From Bacteroidales bacterium UBA1715 (lineage in GTDB: Bacteria; Bacteroidota; Bacteroidia; Bacteroidales; UBA1715): a stretch of DNA of 64,000 bases. Shown here one piece after another: positions 34,805-42,727 of the stretch. The position numbers and the translations under genes were made by a program. The stretch spans positions 1 through 64,000 of the forward strand of contig DCIX01000021.1 of NCBI GenBank assembly GCA_002317135.1, in the 5' to 3' direction. Each line of letters starts with the position of its first letter. Position 1 is the stretch's first letter. The notes beneath the pieces were generated by a model. That model was not told where the DNA came from and ran no database searches. It was given only the letters and a program-made list of their open reading frames with translations.

Positions 34805-35524
34805 ATGAAACGAATACTAACTATTGTAACACTTTTATTTATTGGGATTTCTTCCTTTGCAGAAACAGTACAAGACTCTACAACAACCGACAAGTCTATT
34901 CTTGCGTATGTAGAAGATTGGTATAGTGAAAACATGAATTACGGAACAATCACGGCATTAATGACGATAGAGAGTTCGTTTATCCCATTTCCTTCGGAAG
35001 TTGTAATTCCACCAGCAGCTTATGTCGCTTGTAACGAAGGAAATGATATGAATATCATTCTTGTTGTGTTGTTTGCAACATTAGGTTCTATGTTGGGTGC
35101 AATGATTAATTATTTATTGTCGATTTGGCTAGGACGTCCAATTATATACAAATTTGCGGACAGTAAATGGGGGCATTTACTTGCACTAAATGGAGATAAA
35201 CTTAAGAAAGCAGAAGATTACTTTAATGAACATGGTGTAGTTTCTACATTTATAGGTAGATTGATTCCGGTAATCCGTCAATTGATTTCAATACCTGCTG
35301 GTCTTGCAAAAATGAAATTACCGGTGTTTTTATTGTTTACTTTTCTTGGTGCTGGTATTTGGAATGTGATTTTAGCTGCATTAGGTTACATAGCACATGG
35401 ACAACAAGATTTAATTAATCAGTATAGCCACGAAATAGGATATGTGATTGTGGGAGTTGTGGTTGTGGTTGCAATTATTTATGGATTAAAGTTTTTTATT
35501 AAGCAAAAGAAAGGGGCTTTTTAG
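34805..35524 (+). CDS. DedA-family (VTT-domain) membrane protein
   Basis: 239 residues with an N-terminal signal-like segment (MKRILTIVTLLFIGISSFA) ahead of the usual DedA core. Core landmarks are MTIESSFIPFPSEVVIPPA (about 57-75), the re-entrant-loop ESSFIPFPSE, and FIGRLIPVIRQLISIPAGLA (about 158-177) with the conserved Arg. The DedA/Tvp38/VTT family is implicated in lipid flipping (undecaprenyl phosphate or phospholipid) in the inner membrane; the exact substrate here is unknown. Single-gene unit. Confidence 0.93.
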   Translation: MKRILTIVTLLFIGISSFAETVQDSTTTDKSILAYVEDWYSENMNYGTITALMTIESSFIPFPSEVVIPPAAYVACNEGNDMNIILVVLFATLGSMLGAMINYLLSIWLGRPIIYKFADSKWGHLLALNGDKLKKAEDYFNEHGVVSTFIGRLIPVIRQLISIPAGLAKMKLPVFLLFTFLGAGIWNVILAALGYIAHGQQDLINQYSHEIGYVIVGVVVVVAIIYGLKFFIKQKKGAF

Positions 35525-35548
35525 TGAACAACTAAGGAAAATAACATA

Positions 35549-35556
35549 TATCTTTG
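35549..35556 (+). promoter_or_regulatory. -7 promoter element of the 137-aa gene
   Basis: TATCTTTG matches TAnnTTTG exactly, 16 bp before the ATG at 35573. Confidence 0.5.
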
Positions 35557-35572
35557 TGAAAAAATAAATGAT

Positions 35573-35986
35573 ATGGAAAAAGAAATAAAAACAATGGACA
35601 TTCCAAAGGGTTGGGAGTTTGATAGAATTGAGGATGGCAAAGTTATTCTTAAAGAAACACAAAATCCATTAGCGTTATTGCCAAAATCTTGGGAAGACTA
35701 TTGTAAAATTGCGGAACCAGATGCTTTGTTTTCAAAAACAAAGAATGGTAAAGTTCTTACATTAATGGATCAATTGTTGACTTTGCGTGATGTGTATCGT
35801 CAAGGATGGAAACCAGATTGGAGAAATCCAGAAAATAAATGGTGTGTAGAACTTTATAACGATTCTGCAATTAAAACTATTCGTACAACGGATAATGAAA
35901 TATTCTCGTTCCAATCAATCATAATTCGTGATTTGTTCTATATGAACTTTAAAAGCGAATTGGAAAAATTATCGGCTATTTTCTAA
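35573..35986 (+). CDS. Hypothetical protein, 137 residues
   Basis: Not assigned to a named function. It begins with a short hydrophilic segment (GWEFDRIEDGKVILKE) and contains RQGWKPDWRNPENKWCVEL (about 76-95), a tryptophan-rich block I recognise from many uncharacterised Bacteroidota and phage-borne proteins. No membrane segment is seen. It has its own -7 element and is followed by a strong terminator, so it is an independent gene. Confidence 0.7.
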   Translation: MEKEIKTMDIPKGWEFDRIEDGKVILKETQNPLALLPKSWEDYCKIAEPDALFSKTKNGKVLTLMDQLLTLRDVYRQGWKPDWRNPENKWCVELYNDSAIKTIRTTDNEIFSFQSIIIRDLFYMNFKSELEKLSAIF

Positions 35987-36005
35987 GAAAAAATAATTTA
36001 GATAG

Positions 36006-36034
36006 AAAAAGGCGGAATTTCTCCGCCTTTCTTG
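36006..36034. terminator. Bidirectional terminator between the 137-aa gene and xerD
   Basis: Stem AAAGGCGGA (36008-36016) with TCCGCCTTT (36022-36030), loop of five, T-run on both strands. Confidence 0.88.
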
Positions 36035-36037
36035 TTT

Positions 36038-36940
36038 TTATCTTCTTGGATGATACATCATAATAGTGTCGTGAAGATGTTGTTTATCCAAATGGGTGTA
36101 TAATTCTGTTGTTGTTATAGATTCGTGGCCAAGCATTTCTTGCACACTGCGCAAATCGGCTCCACCATTGACTAGGTGGGTTGCGAAGGAATGTCTGAAT
36201 GTATGTGGACTAATATTCTTCGTAATGCCGGCGTCCTTTGCAGCTTCTTTTATAATAAGAAAAACCATCACTCGGGTAAGATGTTTTCCTCGTCGGTTCA
36301 AAAAGAGGTAATCTTTTTCTGATTCTGGTATAGTAAGGTGGCAACGCCATTCCAAATAATCGTGTATTTCGTGTATGGCTTTTTCGCTAATTGGCACCAA
36401 TCGTTCTTTGTCTCCTTTACCGACCACACGAATGAATCCATCGTTGAAAAATAGGTTGTGTATTTGTAGGTTTACCAATTCACTTACGCGTAATCCGCAA
36501 CTATAAAGAGTTTCGAGCATTGCTCTGTTTCTATGTCCTTCGGGTTTGCTAACGTCAATTACATTGAGAATTGCATCAATTTCTTGTATAGAAAGGTAAA
36601 CAGGAAGTTTTTTAGGAATTTGTGGTGCATCCAACAAATCGGTTGGATCATTTTCTATGATGTCGTCTATTTGCAGGTAGGCGAAAAAGTTTTTTATGCC
36701 AGAGATAATCCGTGCTTGTGAACGCTCGCAAACAACCGTATCTATATGATTCAGCCAGTAAACAAAATCATGCAAATCGTCAATTGTAATTTTGTCTGGA
36801 CCGCCTTTAATGTCTGTTGTTATGCAAAATTCTTGTAATTTTCTTACATCACGCTCGTATGCTAGTATGCTGTTCTCAGAAAGTGATTTTTCTAATTTTA
36901 GATACAACCTAAAGTCGTGAATACATTTTTCCCATTCCAT
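36038..36940 (-). CDS. xerD: Tyrosine recombinase, XerD type
   Basis: 300 residues from the ATG at 36940 (MEWEKCIHDFRLYLKLEKSL); the frame continues upstream to 37177 but that part is not conserved. The N-terminal SAM-like DNA-binding domain is followed by the catalytic domain with Arg in SCGLRVSELVNL, Lys in VVGKGDKERLVPI, the HxxR in HTFRHSFATHLV, His in LGHESITTTELYTH and the nucleophile Tyr in that last segment. Length and context (housekeeping region, no adjacent mobile genes) fit the XerD chromosome-dimer resolvase rather than an element integrase. Confidence 0.92.
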   Translation of the reverse strand: MEWEKCIHDFRLYLKLEKSLSENSILAYERDVRKLQEFCITTDIKGGPDKITIDDLHDFVYWLNHIDTVVCERSQARIISGIKNFFAYLQIDDIIENDPTDLLDAPQIPKKLPVYLSIQEIDAILNVIDVSKPEGHRNRAMLETLYSCGLRVSELVNLQIHNLFFNDGFIRVVGKGDKERLVPISEKAIHEIHDYLEWRCHLTIPESEKDYLFLNRRGKHLTRVMVFLIIKEAAKDAGITKNISPHTFRHSFATHLVNGGADLRSVQEMLGHESITTTELYTHLDKQHLHDTIMMYHPRR

Positions 36941-37030
36941 AGTGGCAAAGTTTAAAAACAAATGTAATAGAGAAAAAATTGAAAAACAATATTTATACAA
37001 CATTCGTTCGCATGCACCGTTATTTAGTAG

Positions 37031-37038
37031 TATATTTG
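37031..37038 (+). promoter_or_regulatory. -7 promoter element of the WG-repeat gene
   Basis: TATATTTG matches TAnnTTTG exactly; TTCG occurs 20 bp upstream at 37007-37010, a possible -33. The GTG start at 37051 follows by 12 bp. Confidence 0.55.
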
Positions 37039-37050
37039 TGAAAAAAGAGT

Positions 37051-37878
37051 GTGAGATATATTCTTGGAATAGTATTGTTAGGTGTGAGTTTTGCAGTTTC
37101 ATCTCAGGAACTACGGCCAGTTGTTTGTACAGATGGTTTATTAGTGTATGAAGGTGAATATGGGGATATTTTGACATACTACGATCAGCACTCTGCCGAC
37201 CAACCCGAAGGGAAGTGGGGGTATGTGGATAAAAAAGGACATGTTGTAATTCCTACACAATTCGAACATGCTGATTATTTTAGTTTTGGGTTAGCTTGCG
37301 TTCGTAAAGATGGAAAATATGGCTATATAGATTCCACTGGTGCTGTGAAAGTGTATTTTTATTTTGATGAAGCACGAGCATTTGATTCAAAATACCAAAG
37401 AGCATTAGTAAAGCGTAATGGAAAATGGGGATGGATTACAAAATATGGCGATTATGCTGTAAAATGCCGTTTTGATATGGCTTCGCCGTATGTTGATGGT
37501 TTAGCAATGGTTAGTCAAAATGGGAAATACGGCTATATAGATTTGCAGGGAAAATTCGTTGTTCCTTGCCGTTTTGATTGTGTTAGTCCGTTTGGAGAAA
37601 ATGGACTTGCGTTGGTTGAACAAGGAGGTAGTTGGGGATATGTAGATACACTTGGAAATATAGCGATAGGCTGTCAGTATGACGAAGCCTATGTTTTTAA
37701 CGAAGGTTTGGCTGCTGTAAAAATAAACGGTAAGTGGGGTTTTATTAATAGTAATGGCGTTTTTATAATTCAACCTCAGTTTGATTTTGCGGAAAATTTC
37801 TACAAAGGTATTGCGTTTGTCATACAAGACGATGAAAAAATCTATATAAACAAAAAAGGGGAGAAAATTGCCGATTAA
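37051..37878 (+). CDS. Exported WG-repeat protein
   Basis: 275 residues. The frame starts at GTG (37051): the first 19 residues (MRYILGIVLLGVSFAVSSQ) form a clear signal peptide and no upstream ATG gives one, so GTG is preferred. Five to six WG (KWGY/F-D-xxG) repeats follow, for example KWGYVDKKGHVVIPTQF, KYGYIDSTGAV and KWGFINSNGVFIIQPQF, each about 45 residues. WG-repeat proteins are beta-rich and usually periplasmic or surface-exposed; function is not known. A -7 element is placed 12 bp upstream. Confidence 0.85.
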   Translation: MRYILGIVLLGVSFAVSSQELRPVVCTDGLLVYEGEYGDILTYYDQHSADQPEGKWGYVDKKGHVVIPTQFEHADYFSFGLACVRKDGKYGYIDSTGAVKVYFYFDEARAFDSKYQRALVKRNGKWGWITKYGDYAVKCRFDMASPYVDGLAMVSQNGKYGYIDLQGKFVVPCRFDCVSPFGENGLALVEQGGSWGYVDTLGNIAIGCQYDEAYVFNEGLAAVKINGKWGFINSNGVFIIQPQFDFAENFYKGIAFVIQDDEKIYINKKGEKIAD

Positions 37879-37985
37879 TTGTTTGTTTCAAAGCGATTTA
37901 ATGCAGTATTTACCAAAAAAAGTTTGTTTGGGTAAAATAAAGTGATTTTGTCTGTTTTCTATCGCTTTTATTTGCAAATAATTTT

Positions 37986-37993
37986 TACTTTTG
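37986..37993 (+). promoter_or_regulatory. -7 promoter element of the glycogen operon
   Basis: TACTTTTG matches TAnnTTTG exactly; the ATG at 38023 follows by 29 bp. Confidence 0.6.
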
Positions 37994-38022
37994 CAACGGA
38001 CTGAACAAGAACCTTTTGATAA

Positions 38023-39972
38023 ATGGAGTATTTAGAATTTTCCCGCCAGCAGGTGACAGATTTGCAGAACTCATTACAACGAGAGTTCCTTCGTACAAAC
38101 AAAGCAGGTTCGTACGCTAACTCAACGATTGTAAATTGTAATACAAGAAAATACCACGGTTTGTTGGTTTGCCCAATAAAGGAAATCGACGGTGAAAATT
38201 ATGTGTTGCTTTCGTCTTTGGATGAAACGGTTATTTTGGAAAATACACCGTTCCAATTGGCTACGCATAAATTCGGAAACGAAATTTATCCTACTGGTTA
38301 TAAATATCTTGAGTCTTATAAAAATTCACCAGTTCTTACACTTGTGTATCGTGTAGGAGGATTGGTGCTTCAAAAGGGAATGGTGTTGGTTGATAACGAT
38401 GAAAGATTCTTGATTCGTTATACTGTGTTGAGCTCGACATTGCCACAAGCAACATTACAATTGCGTCCATTTTTGGCATTCAGAAAAGTTCATGAATTGA
38501 CACATGCAAATACCGGTGCGAATACTCGTCATCTTGTGATTGAAAATGGTATTTCCAATTGCTTGTATGAGTATTTCCCAACATTGAATATGCAATTGTC
38601 GAAGAAGAATGAATTTGTATCTGCACCAGATTGGTATCGTAATTTTACATACGATCGCGAAAGTGAACGTGGATTTGAATGCGCAGAAGATTTATTTACT
38701 CCGGGTTTCTTTGAAGTTTCTCTGAAAGAAGGTGATAGCGTCGTTTTCTCTGCTGGTTTAAAACCAGTAAAATCATCGACATTAAAAGGCCTTTTTGAGA
38801 AAGAAACAAAGAATAGAGATTCGCAAAATAATTTTGAAGAATGTCTTCGTCATGCTGCTCGTCAGTTTATGTATCGTTCGGCAAAAGGTTGCGAAGTAAT
38901 TGCAAGTTTTCCATGGACAGGATTGTGGGGTCGTGATAGCTTGGTATCATTGCCAGGTTTAACATTGGCTCAAAATGATTGGGATACTTGTCGTGAAGTT
39001 TTGGATACAATGTCCAACGATATTGATGGATATGTGTACCGAAACAAAGGTAATATTGAACATACAAATACGGAATCTATTGATACTGCTTTGTGGTATA
39101 TTCGTTCAGTTCAACAATTCAATTGGAATACCAAGGATGTTGCGTTGACAAGAAAATTATATCAGAAAAAAGTTGAAGAAATTCTAAACACATATATGTC
39201 TGGTGAAAATGGTAATGTCATTATGCATGATAATGGCTTGCTTTATTTGCCAGATGAAAATAAGGCCTTAACTTGGGTTGATGCTAAAATCAATGGCGTT
39301 CCAGTTGTAAAACGTTGGGGATATGTTGTTGAAGTTAACGCTTTGTGGTACAATGCAATATGCTTTGCGTTAGAATTGATTACAAAGAAATCATTCCAAG
39401 ATAAATGGAAAGATGTTCCTGCTAAGATTGAAAAATCATTCACGGAAATGTTCTGGGATGAAGAAAAAGGTTATTTAGCAGATTTCTGTGTTGGCGACTA
39501 CAAAGATTTCTCAATGAGACCAAGTCAGATTTTTGGTGCATCGTTACCATTTGCTCCATTGTCTGACGAAAAAAGACATTCTGTTTTGGAACATGTTCGT
39601 AAAGAATTATTGACACCTTGTGGTATTAGAACATTGTCTCCAAAGAGTCAAGATTATATTGGAACGATTACAGGTTCTATTGAGCAACGTGATAAAGCAT
39701 ATCATAATGGTGGTGTGTTAATGTGGTTGTTGGCACCATACGCAGAAGCATATTTGAAATTGCATGGCCGTTCTGGTGTTGCTGAAATAAAACGAATCTA
39801 TGCTGATTTAGAGTCACTTGTGACAGAATATGGATTGGGAACTATTGGAGAAGTATTCGATGGAAATCCACCATATACAGCAAGAGGATCAATTTCTCAG
39901 GCATGGTCGGTAGGTGCCGCATTGCGTATTTGCAAGTTGATTGAAAATTTTGAGGCAGAGAAACAAAAATAA
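38023..39972 (+). CDS. Glycogen debranching enzyme (amylo-alpha-1,6-glucosidase, GH133)
   Basis: 649 residues. The N-terminal domain starts with LQREFLRTNKAGSYANSTI and NTRKYHGLLVCP, the typical bacterial GDE N-terminal module. The (alpha/alpha)6 catalytic domain begins near residue 300 with IASFPWTGLWGRDSLVSLPG and ends with GTIGEVFDGNPPYTARGSISQAWS. The enzyme removes alpha-1,6 branch stubs from glycogen in the cytoplasm. It is the first of four linked genes with gaps of 3 to 19 bp: debranching, GT4 synthase, GH57, phosphorylase. Confidence 0.95.
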   Translation: MEYLEFSRQQVTDLQNSLQREFLRTNKAGSYANSTIVNCNTRKYHGLLVCPIKEIDGENYVLLSSLDETVILENTPFQLATHKFGNEIYPTGYKYLESYKNSPVLTLVYRVGGLVLQKGMVLVDNDERFLIRYTVLSSTLPQATLQLRPFLAFRKVHELTHANTGANTRHLVIENGISNCLYEYFPTLNMQLSKKNEFVSAPDWYRNFTYDRESERGFECAEDLFTPGFFEVSLKEGDSVVFSAGLKPVKSSTLKGLFEKETKNRDSQNNFEECLRHAARQFMYRSAKGCEVIASFPWTGLWGRDSLVSLPGLTLAQNDWDTCREVLDTMSNDIDGYVYRNKGNIEHTNTESIDTALWYIRSVQQFNWNTKDVALTRKLYQKKVEEILNTYMSGENGNVIMHDNGLLYLPDENKALTWVDAKINGVPVVKRWGYVVEVNALWYNAICFALELITKKSFQDKWKDVPAKIEKSFTEMFWDEEKGYLADFCVGDYKDFSMRPSQIFGASLPFAPLSDEKRHSVLEHVRKELLTPCGIRTLSPKSQDYIGTITGSIEQRDKAYHNGGVLMWLLAPYAEAYLKLHGRSGVAEIKRIYADLESLVTEYGLGTIGEVFDGNPPYTARGSISQAWSVGAALRICKLIENFEAEKQK

Positions 39973-39984
39973 ATAGGGGGTGAT

Positions 39985-41298
39985 ATGAAAGTCTTAATGT
40001 TTGGGTGGGAGTTTCCACCACATATTTCGGGCGGTCTTGGAACTGCTTGTTTAGGCTTGACCAAAGCAATGCTTCGTCAAGGTGTGGATATTATTTTTGT
40101 TGTACCTCGTGCGTATGGTGACGAAGACCAAAGTCAAATGCAGTTGGTTGGCGCAAGTTCAATTCGCGTTAAAATAAATCAATACCATTTTGGCGAAGAA
40201 TTAACTTCAAAAAGAAATCAAAAAAATATCCAATATGTAACAATTGGTGCGAATTTAGTGCCATATGTTACAGAAGAAGAATACTACGATTTGATTAATA
40301 ATCGTGTAACTGTAGATAGACAATTTAAAGTTCATTCAACTTCCGATACAGGAACTATAGACCTTCGTGGTGGATACGGCGGGGGCTTAATGAATGAAGT
40401 TAAGAGTTATGCATATATTGCAGAAGAAATCGCTCGAAAATTTGATTTTGATGTGATTCATGCTCACGATTGGATGACGTATGATGCTGGTATTGCAGCA
40501 AAAAGAGTTTCCGGTAAGCCATTGGTTGTACACGTACACGCAACGGAATTTGACCGTAGTGGTATGAATGTAAACCAAATAGTTTACGATATGGAACGTC
40601 GTGGTATGCATAATGCCGATAGGGTTTTGACTGTAAGTAATTTAACTCGCTCTACGGTTGTAAACCATTATGGTGTAGATGAGGCAAAAGTTACGACAGT
40701 ATATAATGGTGTTGAAGCTATTTCAGCAAAGAAAAACCTTCATTTTGAAAAAGTTTCAGGCGACAAGATTGTAACTTTCTTGGGACGTATTACATATCAA
40801 AAAGGTCCAGAATACTTCTTGGAAGCGGCCGCAAAGGTTTTGCAACGCAAAAAGAATGTGAAATTTGTTATGGCCGGTAGTGGTGATATGTTGGAGAAAA
40901 TGATGTGGAGAGCTGCGGAATTGGGAATTTCAAAGAATTTCTTCTTTACCGGTTTCTTACGAGGTGACGATGTAATTCACATGCTTTCAATCAGTGATGT
41001 GTATGTAATGCCTTCGGTTTCAGAACCTTTCGGTATATCTCCGCTTGAAGCAATGCGTTCAAATGTGCCAGTAATCATTTCAAAACAATCAGGTGTGGCA
41101 GAAGTGTTGAAGCACGCCATCAAGGTTGATTTTTGGGATGTTGATTCTATGGCAGATGCTATTTATGGTATTATTTCGTATGATGCACTTCCTCAAATGT
41201 TTAGGGAAAATGCTAAGAAAGAGGCCGATAGTATTAAATGGGATAACGCAGCGAAGCGTATAAAAGAAGTGTATAAGAATTTATCAGAAAAGAAATAA
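39985..41298 (+). CDS. GT4-type glycogen synthase-like glycosyltransferase
   Basis: 437 residues, GT-B fold. The N-terminal half opens MKVLMFGWEFPPHISGGLG (acceptor-side Gly loop) and includes HAHDWMTYDAG. The C-terminal nucleotide-sugar half has FLGRITYQKGPEYFLEAA and the EPFGISPLEAMRSN (E-x7-E-like) donor-binding loop near residue 352. The family is annotated as glycogen or starch synthase-like GT4 in Bacteroidota, and the operon supports a role in alpha-glucan chain building. Whether it uses UDP- or ADP-glucose is not readable. No glucose-1-phosphate adenylyltransferase gene is in the window. Confidence 0.88.
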   Translation: MKVLMFGWEFPPHISGGLGTACLGLTKAMLRQGVDIIFVVPRAYGDEDQSQMQLVGASSIRVKINQYHFGEELTSKRNQKNIQYVTIGANLVPYVTEEEYYDLINNRVTVDRQFKVHSTSDTGTIDLRGGYGGGLMNEVKSYAYIAEEIARKFDFDVIHAHDWMTYDAGIAAKRVSGKPLVVHVHATEFDRSGMNVNQIVYDMERRGMHNADRVLTVSNLTRSTVVNHYGVDEAKVTTVYNGVEAISAKKNLHFEKVSGDKIVTFLGRITYQKGPEYFLEAAAKVLQRKKNVKFVMAGSGDMLEKMMWRAAELGISKNFFFTGFLRGDDVIHMLSISDVYVMPSVSEPFGISPLEAMRSNVPVIISKQSGVAEVLKHAIKVDFWDVDSMADAIYGIISYDALPQMFRENAKKEADSIKWDNAAKRIKEVYKNLSEKK

Positions 41299-41301
41299 GA
41301 T

Positions 41302-42708
41302 ATGAAAAACATTTGTTTGCATTTTTCGGTTCATCAACCATTTCAGTTGCGTTCTTACCGATTCTTTGATATTGGTCAAGACCACTATTATTATGATGAT
41401 TTTACCAACAGATCTAATGCGTTGACAATTGCAAAGCGTTGTTACATTCCAATGAACAACTTGTTGCTTTCATTGATTCACGCAAATAAAAAAGCGTTCA
41501 AAGTTAGTTTTTCGATTTCTGGCAGTGCGTTGGAACAATTCGAAATGTATACGCCAGAAGTATTGAATAGTTTCAAACAATTGGCTGCAACCGGTTGTGT
41601 TGAATTTGTTGTGGAACCAGATAATCACTCTTTGGTTTCTGTTGCAAACCAAGAAGAATTGGAATTGCAAATTCAAGCGAATGCCGAAAAAATAGAGGCA
41701 TTGTTTGGTCAAAAACCAAAGACATTCTGCAATACCGGTCTTGTTTATTCTGATGAATTAGGTAAAAAGATTTACGATTTAGGGTTCCATACAATTTTGG
41801 CTGAAGGTGCTGACCAAATATTGGGATGGAAGAGTGCAAATTATGTATATTGCGATGATGCACAACCACGAATGAAGGTTTTGCTTCGTAATTATAAATT
41901 AACAGACGATGTTGCACTTCGTTTTTCAAATCAAGGCTGGTCTGAATGGCCATTGACTGCTGATAAATATGTAGGATGGGTTGCTTCATCTTTGGAAAAG
42001 GAAGATGTTGTAAATCTATTTTTCCAATACGAAACATTTGGCGATACACAAAGAGCTGAAACAGGAATCTTCGATTTCTTCAGTGCTTTTGTATCAATGA
42101 TTGTTGCAAATAAAGACATTGCTTTTGCAACTCCATCGGAAGTTGTAAAGAATTTCCAACCAATCTCGGTATTGAGCGTTCCTCAATATTCATCTTGTGC
42201 TGATGAAGAAAGAGACTTGTCAGCATGGTTAGGTAATAACTTGCAAAAACAAGCATTCGATGCAATGTATTCTTTGCAAAAAACTGTGAGATTACATTCT
42301 GATTCTCAAATTTTGGCAGATTGGAACAGATTGCAAAGCAGTGAAAATCTTCGTTATATGAGTACGAAGTTCTTCTCTAATGGAAAAGGCAAAACTCCAT
42401 ATCAAACTCCATACGAAGCCTTCATTAACTTTATGAATGTTTTGTCGGATTTTACAGAACGAGTAAATGCTTTGCCTGCAGAAACAAAAATGTCGGTAAT
42501 GTCTGCTGAAGAACTTGATTCTGAGATTGCTAAATACACAGAAATTTTGAAAGAGTTGGAAAATGCAAAGAAAAACTCTGGAAAAAAGAAACCTGTTGTG
42601 AAAAAAACAGCTACAAAGAAGGTTGCAGAAAAAGCAGAGAAACCAGCAAAAACAGTTGAGAAAAAGAAAACAGCAACTGCTACAAAAAAGAAAGTAACAA
42701 AAAAATAA
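41302..42708 (+). CDS. GH57 glycoside hydrolase with histone-like basic tail
   Basis: 468 residues. The GH57 domain starts LHFSVHQPFQLRSYRFF, the HxHQP-type region 1 (residues 6-13), then FVVEPDNHSLVS and KTFCNTGLVYSDELG, which carry other conserved GH57 regions. GH57 members of this operon type are alpha-amylases or branching enzymes. The last about 47 residues (from roughly 422) are almost only Lys, Ala, Thr, Val and Glu (KKPVVKKTATKK; KKKTATATKKKVTKK), like an H1/AlgP-type tail, which is unusual for a glycogen enzyme. It starts 3 bp after the GT4 stop. Confidence 0.9.
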   Translation: MKNICLHFSVHQPFQLRSYRFFDIGQDHYYYDDFTNRSNALTIAKRCYIPMNNLLLSLIHANKKAFKVSFSISGSALEQFEMYTPEVLNSFKQLAATGCVEFVVEPDNHSLVSVANQEELELQIQANAEKIEALFGQKPKTFCNTGLVYSDELGKKIYDLGFHTILAEGADQILGWKSANYVYCDDAQPRMKVLLRNYKLTDDVALRFSNQGWSEWPLTADKYVGWVASSLEKEDVVNLFFQYETFGDTQRAETGIFDFFSAFVSMIVANKDIAFATPSEVVKNFQPISVLSVPQYSSCADEERDLSAWLGNNLQKQAFDAMYSLQKTVRLHSDSQILADWNRLQSSENLRYMSTKFFSNGKGKTPYQTPYEAFINFMNVLSDFTERVNALPAETKMSVMSAEELDSEIAKYTEILKELENAKKNSGKKKPVVKKTATKKVAEKAEKPAKTVEKKKTATATKKKVTKK

Positions 42709-42727
42709 TATAAATACTATACATTAA

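Noticed and set aside
36941..37177. 80-residue N-terminal extension of XerD
   Set aside because: The family normally starts at MEWEKCIHDF; the extension is overlapped by the WG-repeat gene on the other strand and its promoter.
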